Assembly (NCBI GenBank): GCA_016806645.1
Contig: JACSYO010001698.1
Location: 1,054,001 to 1,118,000, forward strand
Direction: 5' to 3'
DNA from: Ophiodon elongatus
Lineage: Eukaryota; Chordata; Actinopteri; Perciformes; Hexagrammidae
Length of the DNA stretch: 64,000 nt
The notes below the pieces were generated by a model that did no database searches, had not been told where the DNA came from, and saw nothing but the letters and a program-made list of their open reading frames with translations. The position numbers and the translations under genes are program-made. Below, one piece after another: positions 26,140 to 36,310 of this stretch (its first letter is position 1; every line of letters starts with the position of its first letter).

Positions 26140-26790
26140 ATTATTAAAGGGATAACTTGCTATTTCGGGAAACACACTAATTCGCTTCAATCAAGATTGA
26201 CAGCCTGTCTGAAGCACGCATCTAAAGCCAGCAGACGATTATCTTAGCTTATCATACTGGAAAACATATTTGGAAACAGCCAGACGGGCTCTGCCCTCCT
26301 CTCAAACTCACTAATGAATATGTTGATCCATGCTGCGATGGCCGCACCCACATCCACACCAGCAGACACTTGGTGATGTAACATTCCACTCACCTCCACT
26401 TTAATTAGGCCTTTTTTTATTAATTTCGGTTTATGTTCAGTTACAGGCAACTTTCCCATAATTAAACAACCAACACAGTTTGATTTGTTATCTGGTTCGT
26501 TAGCAATTATTTCATTTACTGCCGTTAACACTTAAATTCTGTTTTATAACTTGCCCGAACAAAGCAGATATAATGTGTTGATCAGTGATTTTGTTTCGGA
26601 CAGAGACGGGCTCGCTCTTTCCCCTGTAAACATTTTGGGAAACACAATTATTTGCTTTCATTGTACACTCTCATATCTGTTTGATAAATATGAAGCCAGC
26701 TGTTTCCCCTGCTTCTAGTCTTTATGCCAAGCTAAGTTAACTGTCTCTCAGCATTAGCTTCATATTTAACACACAGAGAAGAAAGTGAAC
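26140..26790. repeat. Composite of a dispersed 'GGGAA-ACAC-ATTCGCTT' repeat
   Basis: The words TTTCGGGAAACACACTAATTCGCTT (26161 on), then TTTTGGGAAACACAATTATTTGCTTTC (26632 on) and CTTTATGCCAAGCTAAGTTAAC mark a teleost family. Its fullest copy in this window is 45294-45744. Two partial copies appear joined or nested. Boundaries approximate. Confidence 0.55.
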
Positions 26791-27850
26791 AAGGAAGTGA
26801 AGAAGTAAATTTCCAAGGATGTCATTGCTTTCAAGCATTACATTTTTTTTTATGTATCATACTTTACAAGAACAGAAGGCTAGGCTATATGATCAAGAGA
26901 CACCACACAGTCTTGTCTGAATGTTCTCATTATCCCGCCTGGAAGATATAATGTGTCATTCACATGCATAGACCGCTTTACAAGAGCATGTAACATAGGA
27001 CAGATGTGGGGGGCCCCGGGGCTGGGGCACCAGGCTTTTCACATTCCTCCCGCTGACCATGGCTGTAAACTCACACAGGTTCTGAACAGCAGCAAAGCTT
27101 TTCTTTGGCTCTCACAGCAAAGTTTTCCAGGGACTCTCGACAGGCCGGCCGGCTCCAGCTGGACCCTGACAGGAATGTGCTGTTGCTCTCTTCACTTTCC
27201 TCACTGCTTAACTGTCCAGTTAAGAAATAATTGGTCTGCCCCTGTGGGAGGCTGTTTTGGGATGAGTCAGTGGTCATGGAGAAAGACAAGAGGGAGGAAA
27301 CATGAGCACAAGAGGCAGAGACACCCTGCCTTCCCTGCATCCTACCTTCAGCTCCCACACTGAGACACAAGCAGAGAGAAAGTGTTCCTACATTAAAACA
27401 AGCTGCCCATTTCCCTTTCCCCACATCTGTTTCTCATGCTGGTGGCAGGATATAACCTGTAAAATAAAAATGCTGGAAAATAGACGCACTGAGGGGGAAG
27501 GCAATCACTCCTTACCACAAATCCAGAATCAGCACATTCAGCGACTTGTCAGAAACATATCCAGACTTTAATCACCAGCCCAGTTACAAATTTGACCAGC
27601 TCTTAGATGGGATGTTGTCATGGGAATTTACAAGAAAAAGTGGGAGTGACTGGTGGAGGTGGAGAGAGGGAGGCAGTCAAGAGAGGAAGCAGGGAGAAGT
27701 TTGACAACTGAGAGGAAGGACGGACAAAACTTGATAGCAAGGGTGGACATGTGAGGGAAAAAAGAGCCGACTCTGTGGAAAAATAAAGCATCAATGAAGG
27801 AGCGGCTGCTGGTGATATTCAGGAAATAATTCCAGTCAGACGACACTGAC

Positions 27851-28272
27851 ATGATGTGGACAACAACAGTCATTCTGCTGCTTCTGCCTCATCTGCTTTC
27901 CTCCACTGTATGTATGATATGCATGTCATCAATGTATCAGGAATTATTGTATTATCTTTTTAAAGATATTTCTTTTGGGCTTCATTTCCTGTAATCTATA
28001 GTCAGATATAGACAGGAAAGGGGAACAAAGAGGAGACATGAAGCAATAGGCCACTTATCGGATTTCTTCAAATTCGAACCTGTGCCAAGAATTATTGTAT
28101 TAAAGCATTATTTGCAGAGGAGTATAAATTGCTTCAATAAATGCTGATGCAATCAAGAAGATCCAAGGGTTTTGAGTTAGGCATTATGGATGGATCATGA
28201 ATCATGAATCTTTCTTTTCTTTGTTTTTAACATTGACATCATCATTAATAGTGTATTTGTGTGTGTGTATGT

Positions 28273-28359
<87 letters not shown>

Positions 28360-28667
28360 TAAGTAAAGATTGCAAACAGAGTTAGAAAAGTATTCAGATG
28401 CGTTTGTGTTGTACCCGTCTTGTTGGAACATAAATCAATTTCCACGATCACATTGTAGGGACTCACCTTCCTTTTCGGGACAAATTGCTCGTCCCCATTA
28501 TGTAAATCATTACATTTTAGGGTGAAGACTTGATTTTAGGATACGTTTAGGTTAAGATCAGAGTAAGGTTGGTGTTAGGCTGGTAGTAGTTACGGTTATG
28601 GTGAAGGTAAATCTCCAGGAAATTAATGTAAGTTAATGTAATGTGCCCAAAAGTCATGAAAACAATA

Positions 28668-28699
<32 letters not shown>

Positions 28700-29373
28700 G
28701 TAAATATAGCAAACAGAGTTAGAAAAAACAAGTATTTTAAGCTGGCAGGTATTATTATTATTTCATTTAAAATTTTTACATTAATATGAAACTTTGAGGA
28801 CTTAATCCCAGAATAAAATGACTTGATAAAATGAGATTGGAGAGTATGTGCATTCTTATTTTCTGCCACTGGTTATGAATGTTTTTTTTGCAGGATTTAT
28901 AGACAGGATATTGCACTGTGTGTGTGTTTTTGTAGCCAACCAGGATGTCTGACCTAAAACTTGATTGATCCCCAGATAAGTTCATATTTTCATGTGTCCA
29001 CCGAGGCAGAGAGTTAGATTCAGAAGCTGGTCAGGACTTTGTGTCCTGCTCTATAAAGTAGAACACAAGATATAATTACAGACTTTCATCTGTGGATTAA
29101 ATCCTCACTGTAGTTCTCTCTTGACTGCCAGGACACAGGACAGAGCAGTTACTTCAGCGAATCAGAAATAGTCAACGAGGACCTCTCTGATGCGCCGGTC
29201 AAAGGCCAGAAACTTCCCGGAGGGGTCAAAGGTCAGGACACATGCTCCATCCCATGTGACATCACTGTCAAGCTGCTACGAGATGAGAAACATTCAATCT
29301 GTGGTAAAAAATAAATAAATAAATCTCTTTCCTGGTTTTATTGTTACATCTTCTATAATCGTCTGTTGTTTAG

Positions 29374-29421
<48 letters not shown>

Positions 29422-31723
29422 TAGGCCAGTTACAGCAGTCTCTGTTAGCGTTTGGACGCAGCACCCGGAAGCTGATCAGGGATGTGATGGAGGAGCAGCA
29501 GAGAGCCCTGGACATCCTCAGCAGTCAGGTGAAGTGAAGTCTTCTTTCTCTCTCCTAGTAACAGGTTTGGAAGTGTGTGATTGGTTGGCTGAATGAACAC
29601 TCGTGTCACATTTCCAGGTCACAGAGCTGATGACCAAAGTGCAGACGCTCAGCTCTGAGGTGCAGAGAAGCAACACTGAGCTGTACTCCATCAAACCTGT
29701 GCAATCCCATGGTAACTCACATACAAAGACACAACATTCATTCATACAAATTTCACCAACTTTACACATCAATATTAGTTTCATAGTCATGAGGAGTGAC
29801 TCTGGAGGAGCTTTCTAAGAAGTAGGAGAACATTCTCAACCCATAAAGGAGTATATCTAAAAAAGAATAAATCACCATCGATGTTTTTCACAAAAAAATT
29901 ATGTAAAATGTGTTATAGAAATACATCCTTCTTTATGAATGCATCCCTTTGTGAACGTTGATTTTCTTTCTGATAATAAAAGAGAGTGTGTTTGCTTTGA
30001 TTAGGACGAGACTGCAGCGACATCAAGGACAATCTTTTGTCAGTCGTCCCCAAGATCCCCAGTGGTATTTACATCGTCCACCCAGAGAATACGGACTTCT
30101 CTTTTGAGGTAGATGTACACCAACACTTCAGCTATTCACAGTCTGTCACTTAATCGACAGTCAAAACACAACCTGTGCTGCAGGTCTTCTGTGAGATGGA
30201 TTACATGGGAGGCGGCTGGACGGTGATGCAACGGAGGATTGATGGACTGACTGACTTCAAACGAGCCTGGGCTGATTATGTCGATGGCTTTGGAAACCTC
30301 GCAGGTTGTGTGAAATTACTTTAGACAGCGACAGAAGCCCGTTTCCTGTCAAAAGCTTTAAAACCAAACGTGAGGACGTTGAGGTGTTAAGAACAACAAC
30401 TAATGTCTGCAAGGTGTGCCGGCTCACTGCTCAAGAACATCAGTTAACATGCAGACCTAGACACTGTGAGCTTGTAAGATGAACATCAATACATACATCA
30501 CATGACCTAAAGTATTACATCCAATTGTGATTGTTGAATAGTGTTCCTCTGAGAAGACTTTCAACAATATTTTGGCTCTTGTCTTTCAGCCACAAAAGCC
30601 TTAGTGAGGTCTTTGCTTTTGTGTAGGTCTTTCAATATCCACACCAAACTAGGAAAACCATCTTTATGGACCTGGTTATGTGCACAGTGAAACAAGAAAG
30701 AGCCTTCCCCAAACTGTAAGCTGTTATATTAACGTTTACATTAGTATGATGCATTGATCTGTTATTTCAAATATTGTTATATATTGTGTGTAAACTGTTT
30801 TACTTTTCATGAATTTGCTGCACGTTAAGTCCAAATCTTAAGAAAGATTTATAATGGCAGTAACATGTTTCGATTTCTTATATAATGTTAAATGTTTGTT
30901 TGGTGCTACAAAATATGCAACATAAGATGGTAAAAAAAATGCTTACGGGACACTTAAATCTTTAAGATGCATTTTAAGCTGTCTCACTTACAGATGTTGG
31001 AGATTCATTTTGCACTTGCCAATGATATTATATGTGTGTGTGTGTGTGTGTAGGAGACCACTGGTTGGGTCTGAGGAAGGTATTTCATATAATAAACCAA
31101 AAAGATACTCGGTTCCAACTTCACATTGCTCTGGTGTCCCTCGATGACGTCACCTCTTATGCAGCATATGATGATTTCGATCTGTACAATGAAACCGAGT
31201 TCTTCAGTATACATCTGGGCAGATATGCAGGCAGCGCAGGTAAGACTTCATTATTTAAGACTTACAAAAAGTCATTGACAAATGTTGTGCTTTTCCCCCC
31301 CCCCACACAATGCAAACTCAGAATGATGACAAATGCACTTATATATGTTCACAATCAACACGTGCACGTCCGCATACCTGCGTGCATGTCTGTGTGTGTT
31401 CAGGTGATGCATTTCGCGGGTACGACCAGGATCAGAACCAGGACACGGCTCCCTTCAGCGCCTCGGACGTGGACAATGACGGCTGTAATCCTTCTTGCTC
31501 CATCGACAACCGTACAGTGGAGAGCTGCAGCTCCCAGCACAACCACACAGGATGGTGGTTCAACCAGTGCGGCCTGGCGAACCTCAACGGCTCTCCCGAA
31601 GACCCAGAGCAAAACCAGGGGCAGAGGATGCACATTTTGTGGGACACCTGGAGACAGAACGGAGTCCCACACACCATCAAATCCGTCACGATGAAGATTA
31701 GGAGGATTGCAACCAATAATTGA
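27851..31723 (+). CDS. angptl5: Angiopoietin-like 5, secreted fibrinogen-domain protein
   Basis: This is a secreted member of the angiopoietin-like family; its receptor and exact role are poorly known. Eight exons close in phase: 27851-27907, 29132-29303, 29425-29528, 29618-29711, 30005-30108, 30184-30304, 31054-31239 and 31404-31723. They give 385 residues (human about 388). Exon 1 is a tandem ATG plus a hydrophobic signal peptide (ILLLLPHLLSS). Residues 20-76 carry DTCSIPCD and SICGQLQQS, as in ANGPTL5. Exons 3-4 form a short helical region (MEEQQRALDILSSQ). The fibrinogen-like domain spans about 143-385, with GGGWTV, DHWLGL, the Asp-rich SDVDNDGC loop and GWWFNQCGLANLNG. The SDVDNDGC segment is where calcium binds in the family. 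Unusual: the acceptors of exons 3 and 7 are made of GT repeats. Context (upstream of trpc6, downstream of yap1) matches human synteny. Confidence 0.96.
28259..28360. repeat. (GT)n microsatellite
   Basis: A roughly 100-base GT tract with a few TA/TC interruptions lies in angptl5 intron 1. It is long enough to be highly polymorphic. Confidence 0.95.
28440..28701. repeat. Dispersed teleost repeat ending in (GT)n
   Basis: TTGTAGGGACTCACC, then GGTGAAGACTTGATTTTAGG, then TCTCCAGGAAATTAATGTAA and a terminal GT run (28668-28701) match a family I recognise from teleost introns. It always runs into a GT tract, so the tract probably arrived with it. Confidence 0.6.
29382..29420 (+). repeat. (GT)n forming angptl5 exon 3 acceptor tract
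   Basis: About 19 GT units run straight into ctag|GC at 29425. The repeat takes the place of the normal polypyrimidine tract. Confidence 0.95.
31032..31051 (+). repeat. (TG)10 forming angptl5 exon 7 acceptor tract
   Basis: Ten TG units are followed at once by tag|GAGACC at 31054, again replacing the polypyrimidine tract. Confidence 0.9.
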
Positions 31724-31804
31724 CAGAGAGGAGAAGCAGAGGGGGAGAGGAAGAACGCACATATTGTATAAGTTGCACTGCATCGTTGTAGAACCTGAAG
31801 TTCT

Positions 31805-31810
31805 AATAAA
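31805..31810 (+). terminator. angptl5: angptl5 polyadenylation signal
   Basis: AATAAA lies 82 bases after the stop codon; a T-rich stretch follows within about 30 bases. This predicts a very short 3' UTR. Confidence 0.75.
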
Positions 31811-32637
31811 ACAGGATGAACGAATGAAAGGATATCTTGTTTTCATTGTTTCCCCTCATTGGAACAAATCACCTGCTCGGAAAGTATTCCTTTAAGGTGA
31901 TTTTGCTTTGACTCTTGAGGACAAAAATTGCCTGATATTATACTGCATCTATAACAACAAACACTCAAAAAAAAAAAGTAAAACAAAAAAATAGGTACAA
32001 TTTTCTTTTACGGCAACCTTTAACATTTTTTTTTTTTTTTTTATGTTTGTAACATAAACTAATGGCTTTATTAATGTGTTGATGAATAATGTACTCATGC
32101 TTTATTGATCAGGTATTAATAAAGGGAACTTTTGGGTTGCCAAGTTGTTTTATGAGTCGCAGGTCATCAAGTGAATGATTTATTAACCCTTAATAAAAAC
32201 ATTAATTAAAGCTTAAAAGACCTTTCTCATCTGATTCAAATTTCTCTGTAGAGGGCCAATGATTTTATCAAAGCAGGAGAAACCACAGTGGAAAGTTTTA
32301 GGAGCAGCTGGTGAATATATGCAGCGTATATTCCCAGAAACAATTACACTAAATATGCTGTGGCAATATATTGTGTTACTGAGATCTGATTACGACAGGT
32401 GGTCAAGCCTGTGCTGACTTCTTCCTCGGACAATTTTCGACAGGAATTATGCAAGATAATGATGAAAAAACTCTTTAAGTGTAGGCACACACCTTATTCT
32501 TGTTTTACAAATTATAGAGGGAAGCATTAAAAGCAGCAACTATGAATGCATCTCAAGCTGAGTATATCTGCACTGTGAAGTTAAAATGTGACTGGCAGCA
32601 GCAGGTGAACCCGACGCTCCTGAACTACCGACCCACT

Positions 32638-32651
32638 CCAGTAGGGGGTGC
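32638..32651 (+). promoter_or_regulatory. CTCF-like motif in a repeat-like context
   Basis: CCAGTAGGGGGTGC fits the CTCF core with one mismatch. The surrounding words (CGACGCTCCTGAACTACCGA, then CCACTCCAGTAGGGGG) look like a dispersed teleost repeat, so the match may be a by-product of that family. Confidence 0.35.
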
Positions 32652-33509
32652 GGTGAATCTCTCTCAACATGGTGTGTTATTTGAGACTTCCATCCATATT
32701 TTGTCTGCATCAACTCTATGCAATTCAATCCCTGCAGGAATTTGTGATGTTGCAATTTCACAATAAAAACTACGGACGAATCTATAAAAATCCGACCCAA
32801 GTTGTAATAATCAGTAATTTAACCGTTTACACAAATTCAACCAGTCACTTAAAAGTGAACTAATTGGAACTGATGCATGTCTAATCAGGTTTCTACAAAG
32901 TTTAATCTTCCACTTCATCTCAACATTAGCAAAGCACACAACAGAATTTTAAGCTCTGTGATTGGATGTTTCTTACTGAAATGCACCTCGAGGGTCATAA
33001 CTGACTTCTCCACTCAGTGGTTTTGTTCACAGTTTGGATTGAATTCAACAGACTTGGAGATTTTACTTTTTTATTATGAAAGAACCAGATATTTTCTAAC
33101 ATAGTTCTTCTTTTGATCTTTTGTACCGGCGATTCAACCAGTTGAGGTTCATGTCTATCCAAGCCTTGAAGTGCTCCAACCGTCACAAACCTCATTCATC
33201 AAGCATTACGATTCTTTTTGATATCAAAAGCGGCTTTCATGTATGGGAGAGTCGTGTGACGTTATTTATTAGGTGAATCCATCTACACACATTGCAGTTT
33301 GCAATTTTTACATTCACAGCTGTGAAGTAGCTCCAAACGATGCTTCTTTTTCATTCATCATTGCAATCAAGTGCCGGATTAAACTATTCAGGGTGCGCAC
33401 ACAACACAACAAAAGCTGGCCTCTTTATGCTTTTTAAATATGTCTTGCTGGCTGGCCTCTCAGGCTTGCCATCAGACACAATAGACTCCAGTGTCCTGAC
33501 AGGCTGCTC

Positions 33510-34070
33510 AATACCTCAAAGATGGCTGAGGTTGTGCACAAAGAGGAAGCAGATGAAGACGGCCGCCTGCTCTCCTTTGATCTGCTGCAGAGCTTAGAGG
33601 TTGATCCTGTCTCAGGGATCCAGATGTCCTCGCCTTCTCCGACATCTTCTTCCTCTTTCTGAAAGATATTTGTTTCTAGAGGACTTTTTGTGGTCTGTCC
33701 GCCAGCTTCAATCTTGGCATATTCTTCCTGGCCTTCAAAAGAGCAACACTTGGACTATCTGCTGTGGTGGTGGAGGAAGAGGAAGTAAAGGAAGGCCGTC
33801 TTTTGCCTCTGACCTGATGGAAAGTCTGGAAGTTAATCCCGCCGCACTGATCAAGACTCCCTCTCTGTCTCCAAAATTGTTTGCCTCTTTCTCCAGGCTC
33901 TCTGGATACACACAGCATTGGCATACTTTTTGAATCTTTTCATTGACATCCTCTGTATCAGGTGAAATAATCTCAGAGATGTCTGAGTCGGAGATGGACC
34001 TCCGTGAAGAGGAGTAAGTCATTGTGCTTTCCTCAGACATAGTCGGAATGGTGCTGTTAATGTCCTGCAT
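33510..34070 (-). pseudogene. Unidentified, tandemly duplicated coding-like remnant
   Basis: I do not recognise the family. On the minus strand, 33735-34070 is open for 111 codons, with a Ser/Asp/Glu-rich start (SSRRSISDSDISEII). Its segment at about 33792-33893 (EKEANNFGDREG...) aligns without gaps to another at about 33559-33660 (QKEEEDVGEGED...), with about 11 of 33 positions identical by eye. After each, a Ser/Thr-rich run follows (RRPSFTSSSS; RRPSSSASS), but in the first unit only after a frameshift. At DNA level the two units lie about 233 bases apart. Stops and frameshifts suggest a decayed gene or exon pair. It could also be a short spliced gene I failed to assemble. Confidence 0.35.
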
Positions 34071-35566
34071 TCAGAATTTTAGTATTAGCTGTATAATATG
34101 TTCAGTACATAATCCTGATGTAAAACTGAACGTCACAACGACAACCATTATTAAAAATTGTTTTTGTCACATTTCACGTGTGATGCTCTCTGTCAGTTTT
34201 CCTGTGTTAAACAAGTATATTCTAGGACTGCATGCTTTAGTTGATTTAACCACTTTTCAACCATCTGTCATGTGATGTTTAAATTCACTGGACTCCAAAC
34301 AAATTTACTGCTGATGCTTCCGTAAGGTGCATTTAACCTGCTGACCTGTCTCTCTTCAGACAACTTCAGACAAGCTGCATTTGCTTGTTTTGTTTCTTTC
34401 ACTCTTCTTCTTTTTTTATTGAGATCTTAAGGTTTAGTCAGTGTGTTTTTCTCTTGTGATCAAACATTTGCAATTAAGTGCAGATGCTTTACTCGCTGTG
34501 GAGAATAAATTATATACATATATATATATATATATAAACATGGAAGAAAATAGCATGGTGACATTTTCATTGTTGTTATTCACTATCATGTCATAAGACT
34601 AAAATGGAAAATGTCATCATGCTAATCTCTTCCATGTTTTGTTTACTTTTCTTTTTTATTACTGCAATAATGCTGTCAGTTTCATGGTCCTGATATTGTG
34701 CATGCTGGCTTACTGTCACACTGCCATGGCTAATTGAAACACTTTAATAGAGTTAAATCATTGTTAAAGTTATTAATACCTGTGCTTTTCCTATATGAGC
34801 AGTTAAAACGCCTGCTGTAACATGCGTAACTGTTTTAACGCCACAACGCTCTGCGATGTGGGTTCTTCTTTGAGCAAAGTCTGCAGAGTGGCAGACATCA
34901 GGAAAGTGTGCTTAAAGGGCTCAGAAACAGTATATGTAGAGTGTCTCATTACTACTAAAAGTTTTTGGCACCAACAATTTCCTCTACAATCCCCCTCTAC
35001 AATCTCCTCATGTCTGCACAGTAGCAGACAAAGATTAGTGCGTTTGTGTGTGTGCGTGTGTGTGTGTGTGTGTGTATCGGTTCATTGGCCCTAGCAATAT
35101 ACACATACCAGACCACACAAAGAGCAAGAGCTCTGAAAATGTTAACAGAATCAATGGTACCAAAACACATACGCAGAAAATGACTATCCAGGTACTCATT
35201 TCCCCCAAATAAGAGTGTGTATGTTTGAGTTGACATTGTTTACATTTAGGGTCGGTTCTGTTCTGAGGAGGACGTCTTAACATTTATGGGGACATTTATC
35301 AGAGTTTACCCCTTCTCGTCCTGCCATCCTCCCTGTGAAATGTAACGCTGTTACGTCATGAAATGTCCAAAGTGACTAATCTTCAGCAATCAGGGCCTTA
35401 AAAGGAGACTTTCACTGCTACAATCGCACATCAGAGACTCTGCTTTATCAGATGTTTGCATGTCGACGCGTTGCTGTGATGTATTGGGGTCTTAAATGTG
35501 AAATTCAGCTTGAAAACAGACAGACAATGAAGAAGAACACATTGTACCATCAGAAATAATAAATAC

Positions 35567-35602
<36 letters not shown>

Positions 35603-36310
35603 AATGGGACCACTGGGTGCTGTGACTCATCTTTGATCTGCTGGTGATAAAATACTTGTATTCATGCTTCAATCACATACTTTAACACACACACATATAT
35701 ACTGTATATGTATGTATGTATATGTGTGTGTGTGTGTAGGATGGGAAGTCGTTTTCCCACACTGGACAGAGATCACTGGAGAGTGGGAGCACACAGGAAA
35801 CATAGTCTACTGGGAATTTAAACCCTGAGGAATCTCATCTGCTGTTCATCAGCCATCAGTTACTCCTGCACGCATGTACACACACACACAGATAAAACTC
35901 AGCATGTACTCTAAACACTGCGGTTTAAAATAGCATTTTACAGCGTGAGCATTAAAACTGTTGGCAAAGCACAATATTTTGAGAATATTCTGTCCTTTTT
36001 TATCTACCTAATTTTTGCAAATTAGCCTGTATCCTCAAAACTAATGCAGGGAGTCATGTCAGAGAAAATCAGGAGGAAGATTCAGCTCAAACAGTTCAGA
36101 CAAATATAGCCATATATCAACAGTAACCATTACTTTATTTCATAACACTGAGCTGCCCTCCACATCTGTATAGTTCAACAAGTCGTGTAAATAAAAGTGT
36201 AGTGGGACCCAGAAGGATACATTCTTTCTCAAGGACACAGAGAAAGAGGGGGGAGGGCGACAGAGAGAGGGAGAGAGAGTCATGCCACAGACACTTGATT
36301 ACTCCTTCAC
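34071..36310. other. angptl5-trpc6 intergenic region, right part
   Basis: No gene seen. It holds GT tracts at 35045-35075, 35570-35602 and 35722-35739, an AT-rich patch (34511-34538), and probable trpc6 5' UTR/promoter near 36180-36310 with a GA-rich run at 36236-36280. The left part of the gap (31811-33509) likewise shows only AT-rich sequence and a repeat-like patch near 32600-32680. Confidence 0.6.

Larger units (their letters stand above)
24121..27850. other. yap1-angptl5 intergenic region
   Basis: No supportable gene. In human CFAP300 and CEP126 lie between YAP1 and ANGPTL5; I find no match to either here. The region has C-rich/G-rich patches (24180-24206, 24380-24410), a CTCF-like motif, and a dispersed repeat at 26140-26790. 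A stretch near 27000-27430 is more GC-rich and has an AP-1-like TGAGTCA near 27263, but no credible gene. The part just before 27851 is angptl5 5' UTR or promoter. Confidence 0.6.

Noticed and set aside
27071..27424. 117-codon minus-strand frame with a Ser/Glu-rich tail
   Set aside because: No recognisable motif, no splice context, and no match to CFAP300 or CEP126, the expected neighbours. It remains only a GC-richer intergenic patch.
28197..28466. Open frames of 62-78 codons made of His-Thr or Val-Cys repeats
   Set aside because: They are translations of GT/CA microsatellites; the same applies near 17550, 35000, 39170, 51500, 59101 and 60710.
31400..31846. 148-codon open frame on the minus strand
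   Set aside because: It is the antisense shadow of the last angptl5 exon, which has a clear fibrinogen-domain reading on the plus strand.
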